NCBI GenBank assembly: GCA_016178785.1
Contig: JACOSO010000021.1
Location: forward strand, 1 to 64,000
Length of the DNA stretch: 64,000 bases
Source of the DNA: Bacteroidota bacterium
GTDB taxonomy: Bacteria > Bacteroidota > Bacteroidia > Cytophagales > Cyclobacteriaceae
Direction of reading: 5' to 3'
The notes under the pieces: model-generated
Seen by the model: only the letters and a program-made list of their open reading frames with translations
The model's database searches: none
Told to the model about the DNA's origin: nothing
Shown: positions 1-7,743 of the stretch, in pieces
Position numbering within the stretch: the first letter of the stretch is position 1
Layout: each line of letters begins with the position of its first letter
Translations under genes and position numbers: made by a program

Positions 1-65
1 CCGTTGAAGTAAATGCGCTACCCACGCCCATTGCCATTGAGCTAAAGTGTATTGCAGTTATTTAG
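1..65 (+). CDS. 3' end of a probable RidA/YjgF-family protein (partial)
   Basis: Only the last 20 codons are in the window, in frame 3, ending at TAG 63-65. Seen: the residues read VEVNALPTPIAIELKCIAVI. Known: RidA-family proteins (enamine/imine deaminases) end in a similar V-x-V-x-ALP-x-x-x-x-IE-x-x-x-IAV pattern. Inferred: a RidA-like protein. The stop codon is formed by the first three bases of the left inverted repeat of the neighbouring insertion sequence, so the original stop or last residues may have been altered by the insertion. The match is short, so the family call is tentative. Confidence 0.4.
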   Translation, partial: VEVNALPTPIAIELKCIAVI

Positions 66-79
66 TCGTCCCTTAAAAA
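63..79 (+). repeat. Left terminal inverted repeat of the IS
   Basis: TAGTCGTCCCTTAAAAA, the perfect reverse complement of 1515-1531. It supplies the TAG stop of the upstream gene and the TAA stop of the transposase on the other strand. Confidence 0.9.
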
Positions 80-1417
80 CTCATTTTTAGGTTATAGAGA
101 TTTTGGATAAGGTCATATTGGCTTTTCAGAAGCCTTAAAGCTGTTTGAAAAAGTTGAGCCAAAAAGACAAGCGGGTTCAACTTCCACTTGTTGATCATTC
201 TCTTGAAGTTCATGCCTGCCGCAGCCAGCATGACATTGATGTTATCGCCTTTAATCCCTTTGTAAAAGTTGCGGCTTAAACGATGGTCTTGTTTTAAGTG
301 CCCTATTTTTGGTTCGATGGCAGCTCTGCGTTTAAACCCATTCCGGAGTTTTTGTTTTTGATAAGGCGTTCTCTGTTTATCGGGCTTATCCGGGGTAACA
401 ATGGCCGTCCCTAATACTTCTTTCACTCCACGGTAGCCACGGTCCACAAAATTATTTTCAGGGTGATTCCCGTTAGCCTTTGCTGTTGCTCGATGGCCGG
501 TTGCAATGTTTTGCTGTCATGCGCATTTTTCTCGATGTTGATCGCCCGATGATAACCCCGGTGGTTTTGGTGGTGATGATGCTGACCTTACTGCCGAACT
601 CATACTTCTTATGCTCTTTGCCTTTGCTCATGCATTGGGTGTGCGGTTCGTGCAGGCTATAAATTTTGTTGGTGTCGGTTTTCTTTTGTGCCAATACTTT
701 TTTGAAAAGAGAGAGTTCGTCTTGATGTAGGCTGGGCATGAGTTTGCGCTCTAGTTCTCTTACTAATCTTCCGGCTATGGTCTTTATTTTCCGGTCTGCT
801 TTCCGTGCCCTTCCTTTATTTTTTGGATGGTGGCGAAAGCGTTGCTCCATCAATAATTTCTTTACCGTGCGCGTGTAACTCTGGCGCAGTTCAATGCCTT
901 CCTTCAATGCAAGGCCAACACATTTCTTGATGATCTTGCGGTGCAGTTTATTGTCGGTGGGATAGGTGATGTTTTTCTCTTGCACCGTGGTGTCGGTAGT
1001 GGCCTCCTGGTCTCCACCATCTTTACCATTGACACGGATGCTTTCTTTCAAAATCAATTCGACCCCCGCTGCCCCGATACGGTTTCTAAAATGGACAAGC
1101 TCACTGGCTTCACAAGGCACGCCACAAGCATATGTTTTTTCACCGCTAAAATATTGGTAGTAAATATTTTCAAACCACTGTTCCACCACGCTCTCATCAC
1201 TGAGGTTGCGCACATGTTTGAGCATGAGCAAAGACACCATCAACCGTATTGGTTTTCCGGGGCTGCCTTCTTCGGAATACAAAGGGGTAAACGCGTCTTC
1301 AAAAATGTCCCACTTGATTTGGTTCGCTAAAATGTAAAGAGGGTGACGGTGGCTCAATTGCTCTTCGAAGGTGCTGTAGAAACTCAGTTGGGATTGCGAA
1401 ACTTGTTTTGGCGCCAT
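73..1417 (-). pseudogene. IS5-type DDE transposase, two frameshifts
   Basis: The intact N-terminal part (1417 down to about 547) has the DUF772-type start with MAPKQVSQSQLSFYS and the first catalytic Asp in TDTTVQEKN. The C-terminal part (447-73) has VDRGYRG (second Asp) and AAIEPKIGHLKQDHR (the catalytic Glu). Between them the reading frame shifts twice. Adding one base at the CCC run 545-547 restores GAINIEKNAHDSKTLQPA. Adding one at the TTT run 479-481 joins it to KANGNHPENNFVDRGYRG. Both are one-base losses in homopolymers, so decay and sequencing error are both possible. A programmed shift is unlikely because two are needed. The family call rests on the overall motif order. Confidence 0.88.
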
Positions 1418-1514
1418 AAAAAATCTGCAAGGTTTTCGACTTAAAGCTCTCCTTTCTTGCAGATTTTATCAACTCCAAATCCATCATTTCTTTTGAAATC
1501 AAACTCCGTTCAGC

Positions 1515-1531
1515 TTTTTAAGGGACGACTA
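1515..1531 (+). repeat. Right terminal inverted repeat of the IS
   Basis: TTTTTAAGGGACGACTA, the perfect inverse of the left end at 63-79. Confidence 0.9.
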
Positions 1532-1540
1532 GTTAGCGAA

Positions 1541-1628
1541 GCAATTCAAAGTTCCAGATTTAAAATTCAAAATCAGCTTAGCCCAAAAATGTTGAATCTT
1601 GAATTTTAAATCTTGAATCAATGTCGTT
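1541..1628 (+). repeat. 88-bp dispersed palindromic repeat, copy 1
   Basis: Same length as the copy at 3544-3631. It contains a perfect 13-bp inverted repeat, AGATTTAAAATTC (1556-1568) and GAATTTTAAATCT (1601-1613). All differences between the two copies, about seven, fall within the spacer 1569-1590; the arms and flanks are identical. It starts 10 bp after the IS and lies downstream of the minus-strand TolB-like pseudogene. Confidence 0.85.
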
Positions 1629-1751
1629 AACTGGGAATCCTTTACTTGCAAGCCCTTAACAAACGACATTGGCTTGACGGCTATGGTCGAAAGACCTGAC
1701 GGGCACATAAAAATGAAATGGTTGTTTCGTTTGCGCTCCAATGCTCGACTC

Positions 1752-3160
1752 CTACTTCTTCGAGGAGTTGCTCACAAATGAAATAAAGTTGCTATCGGGC
1801 GACCACGAGGGAACGTTGATTGTTCCCTGGCCTCCATACAAATAAGCAATTACTTTCGGTGGCCCACCATCTGCTTTCATGAGTTTCAGCATGACGCGCT
1901 GGTAAGCGGGATGTTCATCGGGGTTGATCGTCTCTGGAAAAGAGAGATAAGCAATCCACTTTCCGTTGGGCGAAATGTGCGGGAACCAATTATTCGACTC
2001 ATCAAAGGTGATTTGCTCTTTAGCCGTACCATCGGGTTTCATGCGCCACAGTTGCATCGTTCCGCTCTGGCTTCCGTTGTAATAAATGTATTTCCCGTCA
2101 GGCGAATATTCAGGGCCGTCCACATGACCTAAAGTATGCGAGGTGAGCTGAGTTTCTTTTCCTCCGTCAATCGAGTTTTTATAGATCTGATAAATATTGC
2201 TCCCGTTGCGCTGCGCCACATAAACCACTTCCTTGTTATCAGGCGCCCATCCATGCCAGTAAGAAGGAGTATGCTCAGTGATAAGTTTAGGAGTCCCTCC
2301 TTCCAGCGGCATGACATAGACCGTTGATCCACCACTGGGCAGCCCTTCGCGGTGATGGCTTAGCGCAAGAAGTTTTCCATTGAAGGAAATGCCGTGATCG
2401 TTATTGTTCCGGTTGGCGAAGCCGGTATTCAATTTCTCAAGTTCACCGCCATCCACGGGGATTTTGTAAAGAAATCCATCCATGTTGAACAACAGCTTTT
2501 TTCCGTCCGGCAGCCAATTGGGGGCTTCAAACCTTCCGTCAGATTCATGAATTACTTTTCGTTTTCCATCAAACACATTTGCAATTTCAAGGCGACTTCC
2601 CAGAAAGCCATCCTTGTACGGATCGTATTTTTCATGCACCGGCTGATCGATACGCACGTTCCAAACATTCGCCTCTTCCGTAACATCTGCATTGTGTGAG
2701 CAAATGAATAGTCCGGCAAGTACTTCGTCTTTCATGTTGGTCATTTCATGATAACCGATTTGCTGAAGCGGTTCTCCCTCGTGTGCTGCACGCATGATGA
2801 AGTTTTTACCTGTGCGCTCCAACTGTAAAATGCTATATCCTTTCTTAGGCGCTAAGATCTCATCTTCATCCAGCCGATCTTTCGATGTGCGTTTGTCCCT
2901 GTTCCTTCAAATGAAAAGTTGGCTGTAAGGATAAAATCGCCCCTGAGTTTTGTGAAAGAATACTGAAACTCGTCACGCTGAAACCAGATGTTATAACCTC
3001 CGCCCTTCAAATGATACGATTGATTTTGCTTATTGAAATTGGTGGCTCCTGCCAATTTTGGTTTGCCAATGTCCATTTGATTTTCAAAAATTCCCTGCTG
3101 TGCTGTGGCTGCTTGCGCAAGGAGAATAAAAGCGAGTGAAATCTTGAAATCATTCTTCAT
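1752..3160 (-). pseudogene. TolB-like beta-propeller protein, internal deletion
   Basis: An exported protein in two pieces. The 5' piece (3160-2852) has a signal peptide ending near ATAQQ and a beta-rich start including NIWFQRDEFQYSF, then runs AHRKIGWM and hits a stop. The 3' piece (2822-1752) has repeated PD40/TolB-type blades such as YSPDGKYIYYNGSQSG and ISPNGKWIAYLSF. Reading the other frame at the junction gives DEDEILAPKKGYSILQLER, which leads straight into the second piece. Compared with my recollection of related Bacteroidota proteins, roughly 40 residues between GWM and APKKGYS are missing and the frame is lost. The simplest explanation is a deletion that removed about 100-150 bp and broke the frame. 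The propeller half keeps its own Met at 2822, but without a signal peptide. Confidence 0.75.
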
Positions 3161-3224
3161 GTTGCTTCGATTTTAAGATTGAAAATTGCGACACCAAACT
3201 ATCCCCTTCAGGTCATAGACAATT

Positions 3225-3353
3225 TCAAAAATCTGGAAATTTTATTTGTACTCCTTGAGGCGTTTTTGATTTCCAGTTTTCCAAGTCAAACAATGAAGAA
3301 GCGCTCAGCAGTACAATAAAGTGCAATGCAATATTCTTTATAATCCCTGACAT
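3225..3353 (-). CDS. Possible small secreted peptide (42 aa), uncertain
   Basis: An ATG at 3353 opens a 42-codon frame starting MSGIIKNIALHFIVLLSASS, which looks like a signal peptide, and ends at TGA 3227-3225. The stop follows a TTTTT run; one T fewer would continue the frame as FEIVYDLKG and on to a stop just before the TolB-like pseudogene. It could therefore be the remnant of a slightly longer gene or a chance frame. I do not recognise the family. It lies 64 bp upstream of the TolB-like pseudogene on the same strand. Confidence 0.22.
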   Translation of the reverse strand: MSGIIKNIALHFIVLLSASSLFDLENWKSKTPQGVQIKFPDF

Positions 3354-3432
3354 GCTGATTTAGTCTGAATGTGGAAAAGAAAGATACTCAAAAAATCATT
3401 TTTTTGTCAAGGGCATGGCGCATGGAGAAAAA

Positions 3433-3478
3433 GTTCGGTGACAACCTGCCTACCAGACAGGCACCGACCTTGGGCAAG
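3433..3478 (+). repeat. GTCGGTG hairpin family member (3.4 kb)
   Basis: TCGGTG (3435-3440) pairs with CACCGA (3462-3467). The loop contains a second small inverted repeat (CCTG ... CAGG), and the right arm is followed by the family tag TTGGGCAAG. A degenerate half copy (GATCGGTGACAATAAC) follows at 3480. The rest of the gene-free stretch 3354-3635 holds this hairpin and the 88-bp repeat copy 2; no gene is convincing there. Confidence 0.7.
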
Positions 3479-3543
3479 AGATCGGTGACAATAACAGGCT
3501 TAAAATTGGGATCAGATTCAATGTCGCTGGTTAAAGCGGGGGG

Positions 3544-3631
3544 GCAATTCAAAGTTCCAGATTTAAAATTCGCAATTAGCCTAGTCCAGCAATGTTGAAT
3601 CTTGAATTTTAAATCTTGAATCAATGTCGTT
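3544..3631 (+). repeat. 88-bp dispersed palindromic repeat, copy 2
   Basis: Nearly identical to 1541-1628, with the same 13-bp arms (AGATTTAAAATTC and its inverse) and a different spacer. It ends 4 bp downstream of the minus-strand gene that stops at 3636. Confidence 0.85.
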
Positions 3632-3635
3632 GGTA

Positions 3636-3854
3636 CTACTTGAAATGCTCGTTATTTTCTTCGCTCCTGAGCAATCCTTTACCACAAGACATGTTGATGG
3701 ATACACCACATTGTCCGCACCTACCTGGCATGTACCTGCTGAATGGCCGGTATATCTTTTGATTGCATTGGGGATGATGTACATAGCCGGTGACCATACT
3801 TAATAATTTGCTGCTGATGGGGATGGGTTGAATATCTTCTTTGAATGGTTTCAT
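3636..3854 (-). CDS. Hypothetical protein, Cys-rich C-terminal half (72 aa)
   Basis: A 72-residue frame from ATG at 3854. The middle carries HHPQCNQ, then CGQCG and CGKGLL, four Cys and two His that could bind a metal or form disulphides. There is no signal peptide and no membrane segment. It lies 11 bp downstream of another small unknown gene on the same strand, so the two may be co-transcribed. The family is not recognised. The Cys pattern and the tight spacing are the only support for its being real. Confidence 0.45.
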   Translation of the reverse strand: MKPFKEDIQPIPISSKLLSMVTGYVHHPQCNQKIYRPFSRYMPGRCGQCGVSINMSCGKGLLRSEENNEHFK

Positions 3855-3865
3855 AGATGGAGCAG

Positions 3866-4114
3866 TTAGTTTTGTTGATCGCGATCGGGGGCCATACTAA
3901 AACTCACCACCAATTTGTTGGGATCTACGATCGTTCCGGGCAACTGCACATTGTAGCTGCTGCCTGAAAGCACAGCCCTTCCTACTCCAGGGGCTCCATT
4001 TGTCACCGCCCTAAAGCCGAACTCACACATCTTCATTAAGAGTTGGTTGTCGTGGATGTGTGCACCTGTTACTACAGGCCAGTTTTTATCGTTCTTGTCG
4101 AAAACATAGTCCAT
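3866..4114 (-). CDS. Hypothetical protein (82 aa)
   Basis: I use the ATG at 4114 (MDYVFDKNDKNWPVV); the frame stays open upstream to a TTG at 4138, which lies inside a direct repeat and is less likely. The product is soluble, about 82 residues, with a Gly-rich middle (NGAPGVGRAVLSGSSYNV) and a C-terminus PNKLVVSFSMAPDRDQQN. No motif is recognised. It is the first gene of a probable two-gene unit with the Cys-rich protein 11 bp downstream. Its upstream region carries a direct repeat shared with the region before the lipoprotein gene at 4727. Confidence 0.45.
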   Translation of the reverse strand: MDYVFDKNDKNWPVVTGAHIHDNQLLMKMCEFGFRAVTNGAPGVGRAVLSGSSYNVQLPGTIVDPNKLVVSFSMAPDRDQQN

Positions 4115-4129
4115 AAGCTTGCTTTTTTG

Positions 4130-4203
4130 ATGAATCAAAGGTGGAGGAACAAATCAGGCCGGGTAAGCGCATAAATACCCGTTTTCAAAAACAGGTATTT
4201 CTA
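4130..4203 (+). repeat. Direct repeat, copy 1 (AAGCGCATAAATACCC)
   Basis: It shares TCAAAGGTG, GGTAAGCGCATAAATACCCG and the following AT-rich hairpin (AAATACC ... GGTATTT) with 4574-4650, in the same orientation. It lies just upstream of a minus-strand gene; copy 2 lies upstream of a plus-strand gene. Confidence 0.65.
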
Positions 4204-4241
4204 ACTGGTTATATTGGTTTTACAGTGACGTGCTTGTTGTT

Positions 4242-4340
4242 TTAAAGTAGGCAGTAGACAAAAGGCAGTCGGCAGTAGACAGAAGGCAGTCGGCAGCGAG
4301 TATGAACTGCCTACTGGTGACTGCTTACTGCCTACTTTAA
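4242..4340 (+). repeat. GGCAGTAG-type element with 15-bp inverted ends
   Basis: A 99-bp element bounded by TTAAAGTAGGCAGTA (4242-4256) and its perfect inverse (4326-4340). Inside are tandem GGCAGT(C/A)GGCAGTAGAC units. Related sequence recurs at 41176-41265, 41287-41405, around 44045 and inside asnB (45334-45360). The remaining gene-free sequence 4341-4573 shows nothing recognisable. Confidence 0.75.
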
Positions 4341-4573
4341 TTCCGTCATAATAAACTTAACTTATCACTAGTAGATTGAGTTGATAAGAACTGAAACTCA
4401 ACTTTTTGAAACACCCCACAAAAATCCATAGGTAGCTCTTGCGCCATTGAGATTCCTAAACCGGCCACAAGAAGCTACCACGGATTCAGCCAACCTGTAT
4501 CATATTTTTCTGAGAGTCCAATCGCCAGGCCACTTCTATTCAATCGCAAACAGTGGTCTGGCGACTTTCACTT

Positions 4574-4665
4574 TGATGATTCAAAGGTGAACGGAATGGA
4601 GCAAACAGGTAAGCGCATAAATACCCGGTTTTAAAAACAGATATAAATACCTGTTTTTAAAATCC
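4574..4665 (+). repeat. Direct repeat, copy 2 (AAGCGCATAAATACCC)
   Basis: Second copy of 4130-4203. It is followed by a tandem AT-rich motif (AAATACC(C/T)G(G/T)TTTTAAAA twice). It ends about 60 bp before the lipoprotein gene and may contain part of its control region. Confidence 0.6.
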
Positions 4666-4726
4666 CGTTTTCTTTTGTCTCCCCTATCCTTTAGACTTGC
4701 ATTAAACTTAAACCATAAAAAACGTT

Positions 4727-5272
4727 ATGAAAAAATCACTTTACAGTTTACTAGCCGTTGGCCTTGTAGTGGTCTACGCGTGTAATTCTAAATCATCAGA
4801 CACAGCTCAAAAATCAGAACCACTGATCCTGAGCGGAGGGGCCACTTCCCTTTATGCTGTACCGCTCGACACGGCTGTAAAGAATATCAAACATTACGAT
4901 AAGAACATAAAAATGTATGACAGTTTAATAGCTGCAGCACAAGGCAAGAAACCCGATAAAAAAATCCCGATCAAAGCCTTTACTATCCGTGCCGCAGATT
5001 TGTTTGAAGCCATGGGCATGTCTGCTGCAGACACCGTGAAAGCCACTTATAAATATGTGCGCGTTTACCTGGCCATGAACCACAAAAATGATTTCAAAAT
5101 GTATCTCACTCCGGTAGATGGAGCGAACCTGAGCGCTAACCCTCCGGTAGCAGGAAAAGATGTTATCATGACAGGAAAATATAATGGCTTGAGTTCGGAT
5201 GGAAGTTACGTGCTGGATTTTACTCAACCGTGCCCGACTACCTGTCCAACGGGGAGTCCACTTAATAATTAA
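4727..5272 (+). CDS. Hypothetical lipoprotein (181 aa)
   Basis: The N-terminus MKKSLYSLLAVGLVVVYAC is a lipoprotein signal with the modified Cys at residue 19, so the protein should be anchored in a membrane facing the periplasm or the surface. The mature part is polar with no recognised domain; it ends in a Cys-Pro-rich tail (QPCPTTCPTGSPLNN). It lies 5 bp upstream of a membrane protein gene and in front of a sensor kinase, so it may be the first gene of a signalling operon. A role as a sensed or accessory protein is only inferred from position. Confidence 0.75.
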   Translation: MKKSLYSLLAVGLVVVYACNSKSSDTAQKSEPLILSGGATSLYAVPLDTAVKNIKHYDKNIKMYDSLIAAAQGKKPDKKIPIKAFTIRAADLFEAMGMSAADTVKATYKYVRVYLAMNHKNDFKMYLTPVDGANLSANPPVAGKDVIMTGKYNGLSSDGSYVLDFTQPCPTTCPTGSPLNN

Positions 5273-5277
5273 GACGG

Positions 5278-5931
5278 ATGGATCAAGTTATAAGTTTGAT
5301 AAATAAATGCGCCCCTTTGCCTGTGCTAGTAACCACGGCATATGGATTATTCATTTACAAACGATTAATTGAAGAACTTAAAATATTTTCCTGGTTTCTT
5401 TTTTTGTCGGGATTTATTCAATTGGTGTCTTCCCTACTTTGGTTCAACAGGCAAAACAATCTGCCCCTGCTACATTTATATGTGGCAGCGGGCTTTGTTT
5501 GCCTTGCCTGGTTTTACGCCTCGGTTTTAAAGGACTTCGTAAACCAAAAGATTATTTGGGGAGCAGCAATACTCTTTACCTTATTCACGGTTATCAACTC
5601 ACTGTTCGTTCAAAACATACTTACCTTCAACTCTTACGCACTTACAACTGAATCAGTACTGATCATTATCCTGTCGCTGTTCACATTTATCGTGCTGCTG
5701 AATGATATCGTAAAGGAAAAAAGGATGCCCCTGATTAAAAGTCTCAACTGGATCAACTCGGGATTGTTCATCTACTATACTTCCAGCTTGCTTATCTTTT
5801 ATTTTGGTGATCTTTTCACACGCAAATTTCCGGTGTACTTAAATCAATATACCTGGGTTCTTCATGCCTTTTTTTCTTTAGTGATGTATTCCTGTTTCTT
5901 TGTAGGGTTATGGAAGCGACCCCGGAACTGA
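5278..5931 (+). CDS. Multi-pass membrane protein next to a sensor kinase (217 aa)
   Basis: Six or seven hydrophobic segments are visible, including WFLFLSGFIQLVSSLLWF, IIWGAAILFTLFTVI and SVLIIILSLFTFIVLL. There are no catalytic motifs. The 3' end overlaps the start of the histidine kinase gene by 22 bp, which suggests translational coupling. Similar small multi-pass proteins often precede short histidine kinases in Bacteroidota, so a sensory membrane module for the kinase is plausible but not shown. Confidence 0.75.
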   Translation: MDQVISLINKCAPLPVLVTTAYGLFIYKRLIEELKIFSWFLFLSGFIQLVSSLLWFNRQNNLPLLHLYVAAGFVCLAWFYASVLKDFVNQKIIWGAAILFTLFTVINSLFVQNILTFNSYALTTESVLIIILSLFTFIVLLNDIVKEKRMPLIKSLNWINSGLFIYYTSSLLIFYFGDLFTRKFPVYLNQYTWVLHAFFSLVMYSCFFVGLWKRPRN

Positions 5932-6701
5932 ATTTCTTAAATACATTACTACCGCTGGCGGGCATTCTCTTTGTTATCGCAACTGGCGTCATTTTACTTA
6001 ATCAGCATTTTCATAAGAACCTTTACCGGCAAAAGCTAGAACAAGAGGAATTAAAAACTCTTCATCAGCAGCAACTATTGCAATCAAGCATACAGGTGCA
6101 GGAGGAAGAGCGCAAACGTATAGCGCAAGACCTTCACGATGAACTGGGCGCTGCACTGTCCATCGCGCGAATGCACCTGGTACAATTGGAACAGCAAAGT
6201 GCCGACAAGTCGGATGGCATACTATCTGCCTTGAAAAATGTGAGAACCCTCACCGAGTCCTCGCTGGCTTCGATGCGCAGAATAAGTCATGAGCTGATGC
6301 CTCCGCAACTGGAAGCATTCGGATTGATAAAGACGTTGAAGGCAATGGCAGATCAAATCAACAGCACAAATAAAATCACTATAAACATTTTGTCCTCGGA
6401 ATTACCTGAATTATCCTGGCCAATTAATGTAGGCTTGTACCGCGTAAGCATGGAGCTGATCCACAATACCATAAAACATGCGCAAGCCACAGAAGCACAC
6501 ATCGAACTAACGTGGGATGGCCATTCAATAACACTCCAGTATTCCGACAACGGAAAGGGGCTACCTGAAAATACGACATCAACAGGGCTTGGACTTAAGA
6601 GCATAGAAGCGAGAACAAATTCATTGCATGGCACGCTCACGCTGGGCACCGGAGAAAGCGGAGGCTTTTGCGCTGTGGTGAAAATACCATTCAGCAGGTA
6701 A
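5910..6701 (+). CDS. Sensor histidine kinase, HisKA_3/HATPase type
   Basis: 263 residues. One membrane segment at about 12-31, a short coiled-coil linker, then a HisKA_3 dimerisation domain with the phospho-acceptor His76 in RIAQDLHDELGAALS. The HATPase domain has an N box (MELIHNTIKHA, Asn186), a G1 box (DNGKG, 213-217) and a G2 box (GLGLK, 226-230). It has almost no extracytoplasmic part, so any signal probably comes through the membrane segment or the overlapping upstream membrane protein. The likely partner is the NarL-type regulator encoded at 7017, a pairing typical of the HisKA_3 class. Confidence 0.92.
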   Translation: MEATPELNFLNTLLPLAGILFVIATGVILLNQHFHKNLYRQKLEQEELKTLHQQQLLQSSIQVQEEERKRIAQDLHDELGAALSIARMHLVQLEQQSADKSDGILSALKNVRTLTESSLASMRRISHELMPPQLEAFGLIKTLKAMADQINSTNKITINILSSELPELSWPINVGLYRVSMELIHNTIKHAQATEAHIELTWDGHSITLQYSDNGKGLPENTTSTGLGLKSIEARTNSLHGTLTLGTGESGGFCAVVKIPFSR

Positions 6702-6774
6702 AACCAGGGCTGACGCATCTAAATTTTTTTGTTTTGAAATTTGAGTTAAAAGGTCTGATTCTAACCCCTCCAGC

Positions 6775-6916
6775 GTCATCGCAGAGGAGGTCTTACTGAA
6801 TTGGGAGAAGAATTTTCTTCGAAATCCGCGATCCCGATGGTAGGAGCACGCTCAACTGGATTGCGGTACTCGATTACGATTTGATTCTTATGGAGTTTCT
6901 CCTCGGCCGCAATGAC
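6775..6916 (+). repeat. Dispersed element with GTCATCGCAGAGGAGG ends
   Basis: The left end GTCATCGCAGAGGAGG (6775-6790) is an imperfect inverse of CTCCTCGGCCGCAATGAC (6899-6916). A second partial left end, CGTCATCGCAGAG, follows at 6933. The layout resembles the widespread bacterial GTCATTGCGAG-type elements that I recall. It fills most of the 315-bp gap between the kinase and its regulator. An ORF read through it from 6912 is not taken as coding. Confidence 0.6.
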
Positions 6917-7016
6917 AACCCTTGTTTTTACCGTCATCGCAGAGCATAATTTAGCTGCTCTTGCAGGTAAAACGACACCAACCAACTTTTGCACAGTAAA
7001 CCATATCTTTGGCAAT

Positions 7017-7697
7017 ATGCAAGACAAGATATGCATCGGGCTGGTGGAAGATCAGTTTCTTTTCAGGGAAGGTATGAAAGCAGTTCTGGCTTCATGGCCT
7101 GATATTGCCGTTGTCTTTGAGTCTGCCGATGGTCATTCAGTAGTTAAAAAGTTAAGTGAAAGCACCGTGCTGCCGCAGGTGTTGTTAGTAGATCTTTCGC
7201 TTCCCCCGTTAGGCAAGGAAGAGTTTAGCGGGGTTCAAGTAACTGATGCTGTACGTGAAGCTTTTCCGGACATAAAGATCCTCATTCTGTCCGTGCATGA
7301 AGATGAAAACTTCATCGCTCAGTTAATTGAACATGGCGCTCACGGATACCTTGTCAAAGACAGCAACCCGCAAGAAGTTTATGAGGCCATCCGTTCAGTG
7401 CATAACAAAGGTTCTTACATTAATGCACGCACACTGAAAGCGATTCAGAATAATATCGGAAAAAAAGAAAAGCCCAGAGGCAACGGTATGGCCAATGTTT
7501 CGCTAACCAAACGAGAGCAGGAAATTTTACAACTCGTTTGCCGGCAACACACCGCTGATGAAATTGCGGAAAAACTTTTCATCAGTGTGAAAACAGTCAA
7601 TGGCCATCGGAATAATTTGCTCCAAAAAACCGGATCACGAAATGTGGCCGGACTGGTAGTGTATGCGCTGAAAAACAATATTGTTGAAGTCTATTGA
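7017..7697 (+). CDS. NarL/LuxR-type response regulator
   Basis: 226 residues from ATG at 7017; the frame is open upstream to 6912, but that part is repeat sequence and the receiver domain starts right at MQDKICIGLVEDQ. Receiver domain: acidic pair E11/D12, phospho-acceptor D59 in LLVDLSLPP, S92 and K114. A LuxR-type helix-turn-helix follows at about 162-222 (LTKREQEILQLVC, ISVKTVNGHRNNLLQKTG). Known: phosphorylation of such proteins promotes dimerisation and DNA binding. Inferred: it is phosphorylated by the kinase at 5910-6701, separated by a repeat element of about 315 bp. Its targets are not visible. Confidence 0.92.
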   Translation: MQDKICIGLVEDQFLFREGMKAVLASWPDIAVVFESADGHSVVKKLSESTVLPQVLLVDLSLPPLGKEEFSGVQVTDAVREAFPDIKILILSVHEDENFIAQLIEHGAHGYLVKDSNPQEVYEAIRSVHNKGSYINARTLKAIQNNIGKKEKPRGNGMANVSLTKREQEILQLVCRQHTADEIAEKLFISVKTVNGHRNNLLQKTGSRNVAGLVVYALKNNIVEVY

Positions 7698-7743
7698 AAA
7701 CTTCATCGGTCATTATTCTACAGATACCATTTTAAATTTTCAA

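Larger units (their letters stand above)
63..1531 (-). mobile_element. IS5-superfamily insertion sequence, decayed
   Basis: A 1469-bp element bounded by perfect 17-bp terminal inverted repeats (TAGTCGTCCCTTAAAAA). It encodes one transposase on the minus strand that fills almost the whole element; its stop codon lies inside the left repeat. The gene carries two frameshifts, so the element probably cannot move by itself. No convincing target-site duplication is visible; TTAG occurs near both ends but not in a clean flanking position. It sits directly after the RidA-like gene end and before an 88-bp dispersed repeat. Confidence 0.88.

Noticed and set aside
479-547. Programmed frameshift in the transposase
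   Set aside because: Two separate shifts in the same direction would be required, and neither lies at a typical slippery A6G or A7 site.
3371-3598. Plus-strand frame over the 3.4-kb hairpin and 88-bp repeat
   Set aside because: Composed of two repeats and no homologous features.
6912-7016. Upstream extension of the response regulator from 6912
   Set aside because: It is part of the dispersed element; the receiver domain begins at the Met at 7017.
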